This document shows positions 11,002 to 22,611 of a DNA stretch of 64,000 nt, one piece after another. The translations under genes were made by a program, and so were the position numbers. The stretch is from Lunularia cruciata (taxonomy: Eukaryota > Streptophyta > Marchantiopsida > Lunulariales > Lunulariaceae), in contig OX419759.1 in NCBI GenBank assembly GCA_948567375.1, positions 56,521,493-56,585,492 of the forward strand. The letters run 5' to 3'. Positions within the stretch are counted from its first letter, which is position 1, and each line of letters opens with the position of its first letter. The notes under the pieces were generated by a model that did not search any database, was not told where the DNA came from, and was given only the letters and a program-made list of their open reading frames with translations.

Positions 11002-12290
11002 TTACCTCTTGTCACAAAAATCCACAATCTCCTTGTACTCCATTGGAACCTCTTGAGTGATTGAGATTGTCATGAGCTCCTCATCCGGGAAGGAATCATC
11101 CACTGGCTCATCTCCATCATGATCATAGGCTCTAAATAACAAATCAGCATTTGCATGTTTCTTTCCTGGCCTATCCTCAATGGTGTAGTCATACTCAAAC
11201 AAGAGTATCATCCACCTTGCTAGTCTACCTTCAACATTAGGCTTGTTAAAGATGTACTTCAAAGCCTTGTGATCCGTGAAAATGGTGGTTTTCCCTCCAA
11301 TCAAGTAGTGTCTAAACTTCTTGAGACCAAAGATCACTGCCAACCCTTCTCTTTCCATGATAGAGTAGTTCTTCTCTGTTGAAACCATCTGCCTACTAGC
11401 ATAAGCTATTGAATGATCATGCCCACCTTGGTCTAATTGACTAAGAGTGCATCCTATAGCTACATTAGAAGCATCAGTGTAGAGGATGAAAGGCTTACTC
11501 CAATCAGGTTTAGCAAGAATTGGAGCTACAATAAGGGATTGCTTGAGCTCCTCAAAAGATTTGAGAGCCTTCTTGTCCTCCAAAATCACCATGTAATCCA
11601 CACCCTTCTTCATGTAGATGGTCAATGCATAAGCCTTGTTGGAAAATAAGAAGATGAACCTCCTATAGTATCCAACCATCCTTAAGAATTGGCGTAACTT
11701 TGTCAAGCTTGAAGGGAATGGAAGGTCTGAGATTTTCCTCACCTTCTCAAGATCAATTGCTATTCCATCCTTGGAGATGATGTGCCCCAAAAGTAGACCT
11801 TCCTCACATCCAAAAATGCACTTCTTTGGGTTGAGTGATGCATTTGCCTCATCCAAGCATTGCAAGACCTTGATAAGGTGCTCAAAGTGCTCCTCCTTGC
11901 TCCCATAGACACAAAAGTCATCAATGAAGTCTCTCACAAATTTCCCAATGAAAGGTTCAAATACCTTGTTCATGAACCGTGGGAATGTGGCAGGAGCATT
12001 GCAAAGCCCAAAAGGCATGACCTTGAAAGCATAAGTTCCTTAAGGTGTGGTGAATGTGGTGAGTTGTTGATGCTCTGGTGCAATCTTGATTTGGTTATAT
12101 CTTCTATAACCATCTCCAAAACAGTTACCTCTCATGACTTGCAACTTCCTCCAAGATCTCATCAATGAATGGCAATGGGTAGTAGTCCTTCTTGGTAACA
12201 ACGTTGAGCTTCTTGTAATCCACACATACCTAGAACTTGCCATTCTTTTTCTTCACAGTGACAATTGGAAACACCCATTCTGAATTCTCT
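11002..12290 (-). pseudogene. Reverse transcriptase-RNase H of the nested family A copy
   Basis: The enzyme copies element RNA into DNA and removes the RNA strand. The 338-codon open frame begins at MPFGLCNAPATF and continues through RDFIDDFCVYG (the catalytic FIDD box), LLLGHIISKDG and LPFPSSLTKLRQFL. The connection leads into RNase H: FILYTDASNVAIGC, YSIMEREGLAVIFGLKKFRH, TDHKALKYIF and KHANADLLFRAYD. Upstream residues (YNQIKIAPEH, TTFTTP) are in a neighbouring frame at 12243-12040, split by a stop where the outer copy has WGTYAFK. Family A shares this organisation with the plus-strand copy at 19.9-21.3 kb. Confidence 0.9.
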
Positions 12291-13638
12291 ATCTCAAAGA
12301 TAAATCCAGCCTCCTTGAGCTTATCAATCTCCTCCTTCACAACCAAAGATATTGGTGGGCAAATGCGATGTTGCTTTTGGCGGATTGGTCTTGCATGTGA
12401 CTCCACCTCTATCTTGTGCTCCTCCAAGGTGACTTCCTTGGAATCTTGGTAACTAAAAGCAAAAACATGGATGAACTTGCGGAAAATCTCCTCAAATCTC
12501 ACCTTCTCCTCCTTGGTAACATTTGGGCCATACTTGAGGGTAGCTAACCTTCTCTCTACCTCCTCAAGTGTCAATGGTGATTTATCTAGGTCCTTCAAAA
12601 CCTCTGGCTTAGGAGCAACATCCTTAGCACATAAGGGATACACATTTGAATCAAATTTAGATTCATCCTCCTCCGTGGAAGTCTCCTCTTCAATGCTTAT
12701 ATCCACACCTGAAGCTCCTTCTTCAATATTTGATTCCCAATAATCAGAAGATGGTGTATCTGAATGTGAAGTGTTGGTGGTGTTAGTCACAAGAATTGTG
12801 ACTCTATAGTTTGATGGCCCAATCCTCAAGTACCCTTTGTGCCATTGATCAATTGTGCATGCTATTCTCAACCATGGCCTCCCAAGAAGTAAGTCATAGC
12901 TTGAGTCCTTCAAGACTTGGAAAGTCATGAGATTTTGAACTCCCTTGACTGAAACTACCACTTTATCCATCACCCCTATTGGTTGAACTTGTTGCTTGTT
13001 TGCCATGCTCACCACAAATGTTGAAGGTCTTGAGGGTATCATACCGACCTCTTCATCAACCTTTCTGACATGGCATTCACTGCTGATCCTCCATCAACAA
13101 GTGCATCCTTGATGTTGTGATTATTCACTCTCACATCAATCTTGGAGGCATATTCACAAGCCTCCCATGGTGCTGGCTTGGCATCCACCACCCCCATTGA
13201 TATTGGAGCTTTTGCCTTCTTCTTCCTCTTGCTCCTTGTGGAACTCAAACCACCTCTAAGCTCCTTTCTCAAGGTAGGGTTCAAAGCAATTAATTGGCCC
13301 ATTGTGATGTTAGCGTTGTGGCTACCAACATCCTCCAGCACATTGTAGTTCCACTGTTGCTTTGAAATCAAGATGTCCTCCATCCCCAACTTCTTCCTTG
13401 GAATCTTTGTCGTTGATGGTGTTGAGGTGCAAGTGCTCCTAGTAGACATAGGAGTATCCTTGCTTGGAGTAAATCCTTGAGAAGAATGAACATCCTTTGC
13501 AAAACGAGCTCTCTTCTTCTCTTGTGCCAAAAGCTCCAAATTAAGACCCTTGGAGTTTGAGCACTCTCCCTTCTCATACTTTCTCTCAACCACATCTATG
13601 GATGCTATCCCCTTACCTTTGTTGGGATTAGGAGCCAC
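12230..13638 (-). pseudogene. Protease region of the nested family A copy
   Basis: Frames 13638-13039 and 13042-12230 are adjoining and shifted by one. The first carries a basic, Ser/Thr-rich spacer after gag and the retropepsin active site ALVDGGSAVNAMSE (Asp-Gly-Gly-Ser in place of the usual Asp-Thr/Ser-Gly). The second has SYDLLLGRPWL, the conserved flap/end of gypsy proteases, then an acidic spacer and the N-terminal RT block (LVVKEEIDKLKEAGFI, VKKKNGKF). It would process the Gag-Pol polyprotein. The frameshift at 13040 falls just after the active-site Asp region. Confidence 0.82.
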
Positions 13639-13639
13639 T

Positions 13640-14595
13640 TGGGTTTCACTACCTCCTTCTTTCCCTCTATTGGCTCCCTCATAACCCCTTCCCCCATGGT
13701 AAGAGGAATTTGGGCAATTCCTTTACATATGGCCTCTTCCTCCACAACCAAAACAATTTCTATCATTGAAATTGTTGGCTGGTTGGCCTCCTCTATATGA
13801 ATAGTTTCCATAACTCCTAGGCCCTCTCCCTACATTCTGATCCACCTCTCTCTTCTCCCATAGTTGCACCACATTGATCTTGAGATTCGCAAGTTGTTTT
13901 GTGATGGTTTGAAGTGGATCTTTTGGTGGAAGTGCAAGAACTAGAGAAACTACTACTTGTGGTGCAACCCTTGCCACCAAAGTATCAGAAGTTCCACCAT
14001 ACTTGTAGCCTTGAAGAGTATGCCCAACTTCCTTCACCACCATATCACTCTCATCCCCTTCCAAACTCTCCTCCATATGAATTGCAATCTTGACAGCTTC
14101 AACCTTGGAAGAAGGTTTCTCATATCTCACCTTGCTTCTAATTTATGGTCTGAATCCTCCCACAAAACTCTTGGTGAGCATGGCTCCTATGCCAATCATA
14201 GTAGTCTCCACATCATCTCCACCCTTCCTCAACACTATGTGAAATCTGGACTCTAACTTTTCCACTCTTTCCACATAGACTCTCACTTTCTCTCCATCTC
14301 TTTGCTTGAGAAAGGTAACCTCACTCATCAATCTCTCATAACTCTCATCAAGAAGAAAGTTCTCAATGAGTGCTGAAGTCAAAGTCTCCCAAGACTCTTC
14401 TTGCCCATCTCTCCTCTCTCTCTTTTGGTATTCTAACTCATACCATGTAAGTGGTGCATCCTCAAAGAAATCTGGTAATAATAAGGCCCACTCATTCTTC
14501 CTCCTCTCATTGTTTCCTATGCGAGCTCTCTTGAAGTCTCTGACAAAGGCCTCCACATCTTCTCCATCCTTGCCAATGAAAACCGGAAGTTTCAC
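13640..14595 (-). pseudogene. gag of the nested family A copy
   Basis: Gag forms the particle that packages element RNA. The frame opens at KLPVFIGKDGEDVEAFV (14595) with the capsid motifs APLTWYELEY, ESWETLTSALIENF and YERLMSEVTFL. A stop at 14142 replaces a Gln found in the outer copy (GGLRPQIRSK). The reading continues from 14130 with IHMEESLEGD, a Gly/Asn-rich basic linker and the zinc knuckle CFGCGGRGHM*RNC (a second Gln-to-stop change). Both stops are C-to-T changes at CAA codons. Confidence 0.88.
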
Positions 14596-14829
14596 GATCT
14601 TGACCTCTCACTCTCTTTCTTTCTCTCAATCTTTTTTTCTCTTTTCTTTTCTCTCACTCTATAAGTAATAGAGTATGTACATGACTAACACCATTTGAGA
14701 GTAATCCACCCTAGGGAAAAAAAGGCTCAGGTTGCTCCAAGATTTCTATAGCAACATCAAATCCTAGAGTGTATATTAATCAAACCCTCATGGATACTTT
14801 ATCCATAAGTTGAAAGATTATCTCCATCA

Positions 14830-15304
14830 CTAATCTTGAGAACTAGCTGATGGAGGTGGTAGTATTTTTGTAGTTGTAATAAGACTCTCTTCAAGATCCT
14901 TCACCAAAGTCTCCAAAAGTGATTTTACTCCACTACACTCATGTCCTTTTGGAAGTCCTTCAACTCCACAAACTTCACACAACTCCTTGGTCTTAGATCT
15001 TCTCCCTCCTAATCTTGGTGAAGAAGGTCCAACATGCAAACCCAAGTTCAAGTAAGCCTCTCCTTTCCCTCAATCTCTTGCTCTCAAAGGTCAATGGACA
15101 TGAACTTGCCTTATGTCCCTTCTCTCCACATAGAAAGCACTTAGACTCACTCTTATCTCCAAGTGGTGTAGGTTTTTGGATCCTCTCAACACTCTCTTCA
15201 AATTCTATTATAAACTCACTTTTCCTCAAATCCACCTCTACGGTCACCTCAAACCCTTGGAGAACCTTGCATAGTCTCAATTTCCACGTTTGATGACCCT
15301 CCAT
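14830..15304 (-). pseudogene. Family A upstream ORF with zinc knuckle (before gag)
   Basis: Frame 15304-14993 starts MEGHQTWKLRLCK and contains a CCHC zinc knuckle CFLCGEKGHKASSC followed by a basic stretch (ESKRLRERR). After a one-base shift at about 15030 the frame continues (15051-14830) with LHVGPSSPRLGGRR and a second cluster LCEVCGVEGLPKGHEC. The ATG, the knuckle and the second cluster are also present in the fragment at 3431-3910. The second part, without the knuckle, remains in the outer copy at 17240-17500. It lies between the primer site and gag, where most gypsy elements have only leader. The product is probably a small nucleic-acid-binding protein; function is unknown. Confidence 0.65.
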
Positions 15305-16157
15305 GCTCCCAAGATGAATCTAAACACTCAAACATGCTTTTTGTTTCTCTCAAACTCCTCATGCATGAGATCTCCACTCTGTAGAATTGACCCTTCTTCA
15401 CAATTTCACCCAGATTTCTCAACTTGTATGGGACAGTCGTCTAAGATTTTGCACACATAATCACAACTTCAGGGTGTCCCTCCCTGCAAAATTTCAAATC
15501 TTTTCATTGAGCCATTTGGCCTAGACATCTTGCAATTCAGCACACATATTTCAGATTTGGTCTGAAAACCACCCCCCTCACTTCAAAAACTCATAACTCA
15601 CTGCTCAAGAATGATTTCTCTCTAATTTTTGTGGCAGCATGTAGGATATAATGTAATGAATTTATTGGAAAGTAATACAAGAATCCACTTAAAATCAAAG
15701 AAATGGCAGACTCTATATAATTTTCCAAAGAGCATGTAATTGTGGGAGCAGTTTACCCTATCAACTTTCAAAACTTTTAGCCCAATGCGCATAATAGCTT
15801 TCACAATAATTTCAAGTGTGATAATTGAAAGATAACCCAAGCTATCATGTGTAGAAATTTCAAGTTCGGATTTCAAACTTGAGATTTTTCCCAAAATCAC
15901 CTTAATCCCCAAGATTTGCAATCCACCTCACACGCGTGGATCCAATCCATGTGTACAAGATGTACAAAATCACTTCAAAGACATCATAATGAACTACAAT
16001 GTATAAAAATGGATCTTGATTCTCTAAGATAAGTTCAGCCCTCTCCTCTCCTAATGTTCTCTCCAAGTGAGCTCTCATAGCCTCCTTTGCCTAATGTAAA
16101 ATTGAACGCGTAACATTATCTAGCTTTCTAGAGAGGTCCCCGCAACGGAACCAAAAA
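15305..16157 (-). other. Leader of the nested family A copy
   Basis: Non-coding stretch between the 5' LTR and the upstream ORF, with the primer site at 16135-16157. It matches 2579-3430 and the split leader 8746-8951 plus 16850-17240. Confidence 0.75.
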
Positions 16158-16849
16158 TGTGAGCCGGCCTGTCTCTCACTCAGGATGAACCTCTGATGGC
16201 TATTATGGTAGCGCACCATGGACTAAGAAGGCAAGGAACCCCAACTCCATCATACTCCTCCAAAGCTAACACTCAAAGACTCAAGACATTGCTCACTAGA
16301 GAACCCAATGAGAGAGAGATAGTTGCAAATGAAAGGATGATGAGTACCTCTTCACCCCTTGTTTATAAACTTGTGAAATAGTTTCGTACCAAAGTTACTA
16401 ATTACCGCAATAACTCAAGTTACTAGACTAAAAGTCAAGTATAGTCAAAAAGTAGAAAGGAATATCCATTCACATGGGCATATTCCCCTAAGCATGTGGT
16501 TGTTTCTTGACCCAACCACTAAGTCAAGGATTCCTTCACATGGGCTATCCTTGGACTAAAGAAGAATTCAAAACAAAAAGGCTTGCGGGCCCAAGAGTTC
16601 TCAATTCTTTCCTCAAAGCCAAACACCTAGGAATAATACCAAGTCAACACACTAAAATCTAAAGTAGTGGTGCTCATCTTTTCTACTTCCTCTAAAGTAA
16701 GGTCCCCTCTATCTTAGCTATGATTAACTTTAGCTAACCATGACTAATATAGAACCATCCTTTATCTCTACATAAATAATATCTCTTAAGTACTTGTAAT
16801 ACCAAACTAAATATCACAATACCACACACATGCACAAATGGGTGTGACA
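16158..16849 (-). repeat. 5' LTR of the nested family A copy
   Basis: Runs TGTGAGCCGG to GGGTGTGACA on the plus strand and pairs with 8952-9642. One terminal base differs from the consensus GTTACA. Confidence 0.92.
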
Positions 16850-17121
16850 GTACACATGAGAGGATTTGGAGAGATTGTGTGAGGTGGATTGCAGATTTTG
16901 GGGATTAAGGTGATTTTGGGCAAAATCTCAAGTTTGAGATCTTAACTTGAAATTTCTACACATGATAGCTTGGATTGTCCTTCAGTTAGCACACTTGGAA
17001 TTATTGTGAGAGCTATTATGCACATTAGGTTAGAAGTTTTGAAAGTTGATAGGGTAAACTGCTCACACAACTATATGCTCTTTGGAAAATTGTACAAAGT
17101 CTGCCATTTATTTAATTTTTA

Positions 17122-17520
17122 GTGGAATGTTGTGAAACATTCCAAGAAAATCCAGTAAGTTATGTCCTACCTGCTGACACAAAAATTAGAGAGAGATATT
17201 TCCTAAGGAGAGAGTTAGGAGTTTTTGAAGTGAGGGGGATGGCAAGTTCATGTCCATTGACCTTTGAGAGCAAGAGATTGAGGGAAAGGAGAGGCTTACT
17301 TGACTTGGGTTTGCATGTTGGACCTTCTTCACCAAGATTAGGAGGGAGAAGATCTAAGACCAAGGAGTTGTGTGAAGTTTGTGGAGTAAAATCACTTTTG
17401 GAGACTTTGGTGAAGGATCTTGGAGAGAGTCTTAGTACAGGATCTTGGAGAGAGTCTTAGTACAGCTACAAAAATACTACCACCTTCATCAGCTAGTTCT
17501 CAAGATTAGTGATGGAGATA
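17122..17520 (+). pseudogene. Remnant of the family A upstream ORF (outer copy)
   Basis: The frame reads SSCPLTFESKRLRERRGLLD, LHVGPSSPRLGGRR and KTKELCEVCGV. It lacks the N-terminus and the zinc knuckle seen at 15304, and the segment GLPKGHEC is deleted. A short duplication (GGATCTTGGAGAGAGTCTTAG twice at 17418-17460) is also present. It is not functional. Confidence 0.7.
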
Positions 17521-17740
17521 ATCTTTCAACTTATGGATAAAGTATCCATGAGGGTTTGATTAATATGCACTCTAGGATTTGATGTTGCTATAGAAATCTT
17601 GGAGCAACCTGAGCCTTTTGTATTCCCTAGGGTGGATTACTCTCAAATGATGTTAGTCATGTATATACTCTATTACTTATAGAGTGAGAGAAAAGAAAGG
17701 AGAAAAAAAGATTGAGAAAGAAGGAGAGTGAGAGGTTAAG

Positions 17741-18800
17741 ATGGGGAAACTTCCGGTTTTCATTGGCAAGGATGGAGAAGATGTGGAGGCCTTTGTCAGA
17801 GACTTCAAGAGAGCTCGCATAGGAAACAATGAGAGGAGGAAGAATGAGTGGGCCTCATTATTACCAGATTTCTTTGAGGATGCACCACTTACATGGTATG
17901 AGTTAGAATACCAAAAGAGAGAGAGGAGAGATGGGCAAGAAGAGTCTTGGGAGACTTTGACTTCAGCACTCATTGAGAACTTTCTTCTTGATGAGAGTTA
18001 TGAGAGATTGATGAGTGAGGTTACCTTTCTCAAGCAAAGAGATGGAGAGAAAGTGAGAGTCTATGTGGAAAGAGTGGAAAAGTTAGAGTCCAGATTTTGT
18101 ATAGTATTGAGGAAGGGTGGGGATGATGTGGAGACTAATATGATTTTCATAGGGGCTATGCTCACCAATAGTTTTGTGGGAGGGTTGAGGCCACAAATTA
18201 GAAGCAAGGTGAGATATGAGAAACCTTCTTCCAAGGTTGAAGCTATCAAGATCGCAATTCATATGGAGGAGAGTTTGGAAGGGGATGAGAGTGATTTGGT
18301 GGTGAAGGAAGTTGGGCATACTCTTCAAGGCTACAAGTATGGTGGAACTTCTGATACTTTGGTGGCAAGGGTTGCACCACAAGTAGTAGTTTCTCTAGTT
18401 CTTGCACTTCCACCAAAAGATCCACTTCAAACCATCACAAAACAACTTGCGAATCTCAAGATCAATGTGGTGCAACTATGGGAGAAGAGAGAGGTGGATC
18501 AGAATGTAGGGAGAGGGCCTAGGAGTAATGGAAACTATTCATATAGAGGAGGCCAACCAGCCAACAATTTCAATTATAGAAATTGTTTTGGTTGTGGAGG
18601 AAGAGGCTACATCCAAAGGAATTGCCCAAATTCCACTTACCATGGAGGAAGGGGTTATGAGGGAGCCAATAGAGGGAAAGAAGGAGGTAGTGAAACCCAA
18701 GTGGCTCCTAATCCAAACAAAGGTAAGGGAATAGCATCCATAGATGTGGTTGAGAGCAAGTATGAGAGGGAGAGTGCTCAAACTCCAAAGGTCTTAATTT
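17741..18800 (+). pseudogene. gag of the outer family A copy
   Basis: The frame is open from MGKLPVFIGKDGEDVEAFV with the same capsid motifs as the nested copy and without its stop (GGLRPQIRSKVRYEKP intact). The zinc knuckle reads CFGCGGRGYIQRNC, so the ligand His has become Tyr and zinc binding is doubtful. The natural frame leaves at about 18770, after which the open frame continues out of register. The start ATG at 17741 lies about 90 bp after a purine-rich stretch. Confidence 0.88.
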
Positions 18801-19695
18801 GGAGCTTTTGGCACAAGAGAAGAAGAGAGCTCATTTTGCAGAGGATGTTCACTCTTCTCAAGGATTTACTCCAAGAAAGGATACTCCTATGTCTACTAGG
18901 AGCACTCACACCTCAACACCATCAACAATAAAGACTCCAAGGAAGAAGTTGGGGATGGAGGACTTCTTGATCTCAAAGTAACAATGGAACTACAATGTGT
19001 TGGAGGATGTTGGTAGTCACAAGGCTAACATCACAGTGGGGCAATTGATTGCTTTGAACCCTACCTTGAGAAAGGAACAAGTTCATGGTGGTTTGAGTTC
19101 TACAAAGAGCAAGAGGAAGATGAAGGCAAAAGCTACAGTATCAATGGGGGTGGTGGATGCCAAGCCAGCACCATGGGAGGCTTGTGAATATGCCTCCAAG
19201 ATTGATGTGAGAGTGAATGGTCACAACATCAAGGATGCATTGGTTGATGGAGGATCAGTGGTGAATGCCATGTCAGAAAGGTTGATGAAGAAGTTGGGAA
19301 TGATACCCTCTAGATCTTCAACATTTGTGGTGAGTATGGAAAACAAGTAACAAGTTCGACCAGTAGGGGTGATGGATAAAGAGGGAGTTTCAGTTATGGG
19401 AGTTCAAAATATCATGACTTTCCAAGTCTTGAAGGATTCAAGCTATGACTTACTTCTTGGGAAGCCATGGTTGAGAGCAGCACACACAACTGATCAATGG
19501 CACAAAGGGTACTTGAGGATTAGGCTATCAAATCATAGAGTCATAGTTCTTGTGACTAACACCACCAACACTTCACATTCAGATACACCATCTTCTGATT
19601 ACTGGGAATCAGATTCTGAAGAAGGAGCTTCAGGTGTGGACATAAGCATGGAAGAGGAGACTTCCATGGAAGATGATGAATCTGAATTTGATTAA
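18799..19695 (+). pseudogene. Protease region of the outer family A copy
   Basis: Three consecutive frames separated by stops: 18799-18981 (spacer, TAA at 18979), 18997-19350 (active site ALVDGGSVVNAMSE) and 19369-19695 (SYDLLLGKPWL and acidic spacer). The breaks fall where the nested copy has Gln or Trp codons. This is the same protein as at 12230-13638. Confidence 0.82.
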
Positions 19696-19698
19696 GAT

Positions 19699-20599
19699 TT
19701 GTATCCTTTGTGTGCTATGGATTTTGCACCTAAGCCAGAGGTTTTGAAAGACCCAGATAAATCACCATTGACACTTGAGGAGGTAGAAAGAAGGTTATCT
19801 ACCCTCAAGTATGGTCCAAATGTTACCAAGGAGGAGAAGGTGAGATTTGAGGAGATTTTCCACAAGTTCATCCATATGTTTGCTTTTAGTTACCAGGATT
19901 CCAAGGAAGTCACCTTGGAGGAGCACAAGATAGAGGTGGAGTCACATGCAAGACCAATCCGCCAAAAGCAACATCGCATTTGCCCACCAATATCTTTGGT
20001 TGTGAAGGAGGAGATTGATAAGCTCAAGGAGGCTAGATTTATATTTGAGGTAGAGAATTCAGAGTGAGTATCTCCAATTGTCATTGTGAAGAAAAAGAAT
20101 GGCAAGCTTTGGGTATGTGTGGATTACAAGAAGCTCAATGTTGTTACCAAGAAGGACTACTACCCATTGCCATTCATTGATGAGATCTTGGAGGAGGTTG
20201 TAGGTCATGAGAGGTAACTGTTTTGGAGATGGTTATAGTGGATATAACCAAATCAAGATTGCACCAGAGCATCAACAACTCACCACATTCACCACACCTT
20301 GGGGAACTTATGCTTTCAAAGTCATGCCTTTTGGGCTTTGCAATGCTCCAACCACATTCCAACGGTTCATGAACAAGGTATTTGAACCTTTCATTGAGAA
20401 ATTTGTGAGAGACTTCATTGATAACTTTTGTGTCTATAGGAGGAAGGAGGAGCACTTTGAGCACCTAATCAAGGTCTTGCAATGCTTAGATGAAGCAAAT
20501 CCATCACTCAACCCAGAGAAGTGCATTTTTTGGTGTGAAGAAGGTCTACTTTTGGAGCACATTGTCTCCAAGGATGGAATAGCAGTTGATCTTGAGTAG
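19699..20599 (+). pseudogene. Reverse transcriptase of the outer family A copy
   Basis: Frame 19699-20067 carries the acidic spacer and RT N-terminus (VVKEEIDKLKEARFIFEVE) and stops where the nested copy has Trp (NSEW). Frame 20207-20599 has YNQIKIAPEH, MPFGLCNAPTTF and RDFIDNFCVY, so the FIDD catalytic box is FIDN. This copy is therefore catalytically dead even if translated. Confidence 0.85.
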
Positions 20600-21356
20600 G
20601 TGAGGAAAATCTATGACCTTCCATTCCCTTCAATCTTGACAGAGTTATGCCAATTCTTGGGGATGGTTGGATACGATAGGAAGTTCATCTTCTCATTTTC
20701 CAACAAGGCTTATGCATTGACCATCTACATGAAGAAGGTTGTGGATTACATGGTGATTTTGGAGGACAAGGAGGCTCTCAAAGCTTTTGAGGAGCTCAAG
20801 CAATCCCTTGTTGTAGCTCCAATTCTTGCTAAACCTGATTGGAGTAAGCCTTTCATCCTCTACACTGATGCTTCTAATGTAGCTTTAGGATGGACTCTTA
20901 GTCAATTAGACCAAGATGGGCATGATCATCCAATAGCTTATGCTAGTATATAGATGGTTTCAACAGAGAAGAACTACTCTGTCACGGAGAGAGAAGAGTT
21001 GGCAGTGATCTTTGGTCTCAAGAAGTTTAGACACTACTTGATTGGATGGAAAGCTACCATTATCACAAATCACAAGGCTTTGAAGTACATCTTCAACAAG
21101 CCTAATGTTGAAGAGAGACTAGCAAGGTGGATGATACTCTTGTTTGAGTATGACTACACCATTGAGGATAGGCCAGGAACGAAACATGCAAATGCTGATT
21201 TGTTATCTAGGGCCTATGATCATGATGGAGATGAGCCAATGGATGATTCCTTTCCGGATGAGGAGCTCATGAAAATCTCAGTCACTCAAGAGGTTCCAAT
21301 GGAGTACAAAAATAGTGTGGATTTTGTGACAAGAGGTAACTATCCATCCAGAAGGG
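20600..21356 (+). pseudogene. RNase H of the outer family A copy
   Basis: Frames 20600-20953 and 20954-21367 contain FILYTDASNVALGW, YSVTEREELAVIFGLKKFRH, NHKALKYIF and KHANADLLSRAYD. A stop replaces Arg (YASRQMV becomes YASI*). TDHKAL has become TNHKAL. It continues from RT and leads to integrase. Confidence 0.83.
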
Positions 21357-22575
21357 ATGCATGCTAGGGAGAGGAAGGCCCTTGTAGCAATATCTAAACC
21401 TTACACAATGGTGGAGGATATTCTTTTTCACCAAGGAACAGATGGTCTACTTCGAAGAGCAGTGGGTAAGGAAGAGTCTATCCTACTCAAAAAGGAGTTT
21501 CATGAAGGTTTAGTGTGTGGAGGACACTTTGCAGGAAAGGTGACTGCTTTCAAGATTCTAGATGCTGGTTACCATTGGAGAGGGATTTTCAAGGATTTTC
21601 TTGATTATTGCAAAACTTGTCATGTTTTCTCAAGCTTTTGCTAGAAAGTCTACATCCACTCCACCACTTAGATCAATTCCATTGCTAGGACCTTTTGAGA
21701 AGTGGGGAATTGATTTTCTAGGTCCTCTCAATAGAAGCCCAAGGAGCAATCGATACATTGTGGTAGTTACTAATTACCTTACCAAGTGGGTTGAGGCTAG
21801 ACCCTTGAGGGACAAGAATGAAGATGAAGTTGGTAGATTTCTTTATGAATGCATTATCACTAGATTTGGATGCCCTTTGGAGTTGGTTTCTGATAGAAGA
21901 GAGTTTACAGGAAGCATTGCTATAGCCATGCTACAACATTTCTCTATCACACAAAGAGTAACTACATCCTATAAGCCAAACTCCAATGGCTTGGCAGAGA
22001 GAACCAATCAGACCTTGTGCATGATGTTGGCCAAAGATGCATAAATGGAGAGGGCTAAACATCATTGAGATTGATGCAGTTTTGTGGGAGTATAGGACAA
22101 CCATGAAGACTTCCACTGGATATTCTCCATTTCAATTGGTATATGGTATTGAGTCTACCTTACCTATTCACTTTGATCTTCCTACCTTCCAAATCATTCA
22201 TAGGAGATTGAAGAAAGCACAAGGAGGTGATGCAGAGAAGTCAAGGAAGGAATAACTCATGGAGTTGGAAGAGGCAAGAGAAGTTGCTATGGTTTGAGTG
22301 GAGCAAGCCCAAAGGAAACAAAAGGAGAGCTATGACAAGAGGCAAGGCAAGAAGAAGGTGGAGCCTTTCAAAGAAGGTGATTGGGTAATGTTGCTTGATT
22401 TTATTTGATTCAAGAGAGTGAAAAAGAAGTTTTGCCTAAATACTTTGGACCTTTCATAGTGGAGAAGGTGTGGGCCAATTACACCTATGATCTCAAGGAG
22501 TTGGGAGGAAGACACTTTGATAGGATTAACTATGATAAGTTGAAGATGTACCATAGAAGGTAGAGAGACCTTCAC
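21357..22575 (+). pseudogene. Integrase of the outer family A copy
   Basis: Frame 21357-21644 covers the zinc domain (FHEGLVCGGHFAGK ... CKTCHV) and is frameshifted before the last Cys. 21562-22044 covers the core: WGIDFLGPL (first Asp), LELVSDRREF (second Asp), KPNSNGLAERTNQTL (Glu). 22037-22255 and further frames reach the C-terminus (KKKVEPFKEGDW, KYFGPFIVEKVW). Three breaks are seen. The polypurine tract and 3' LTR follow at once. Confidence 0.85.
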
Positions 22576-22611
22576 TTTGAGGACAAAGTGAAAACTCAGT
22601 CTGGGGGTAAA

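Larger units (their letters stand above)
8952..16849 (-). mobile_element. Nested family A retrotransposon, inverted inside the outer copy
   Basis: A complete minus-strand copy: 5' LTR 16158-16849, primer site, leader, upstream zinc-knuckle ORF, gag, protease, RT, RH, IN, polypurine tract and 3' LTR 8952-9642. The two LTRs differ at roughly twenty positions by eye (about 97%), fewer than the outer pair, so this is the younger insertion. It carries several stop codons and cannot make an intact polyprotein without repair or readthrough. Confidence 0.9.

Noticed and set aside
14366-14668. Ser/Phe-rich plus-strand frame
   Set aside because: Antisense shadow of family A gag; also repeated at 17677-17973 opposite the outer gag.
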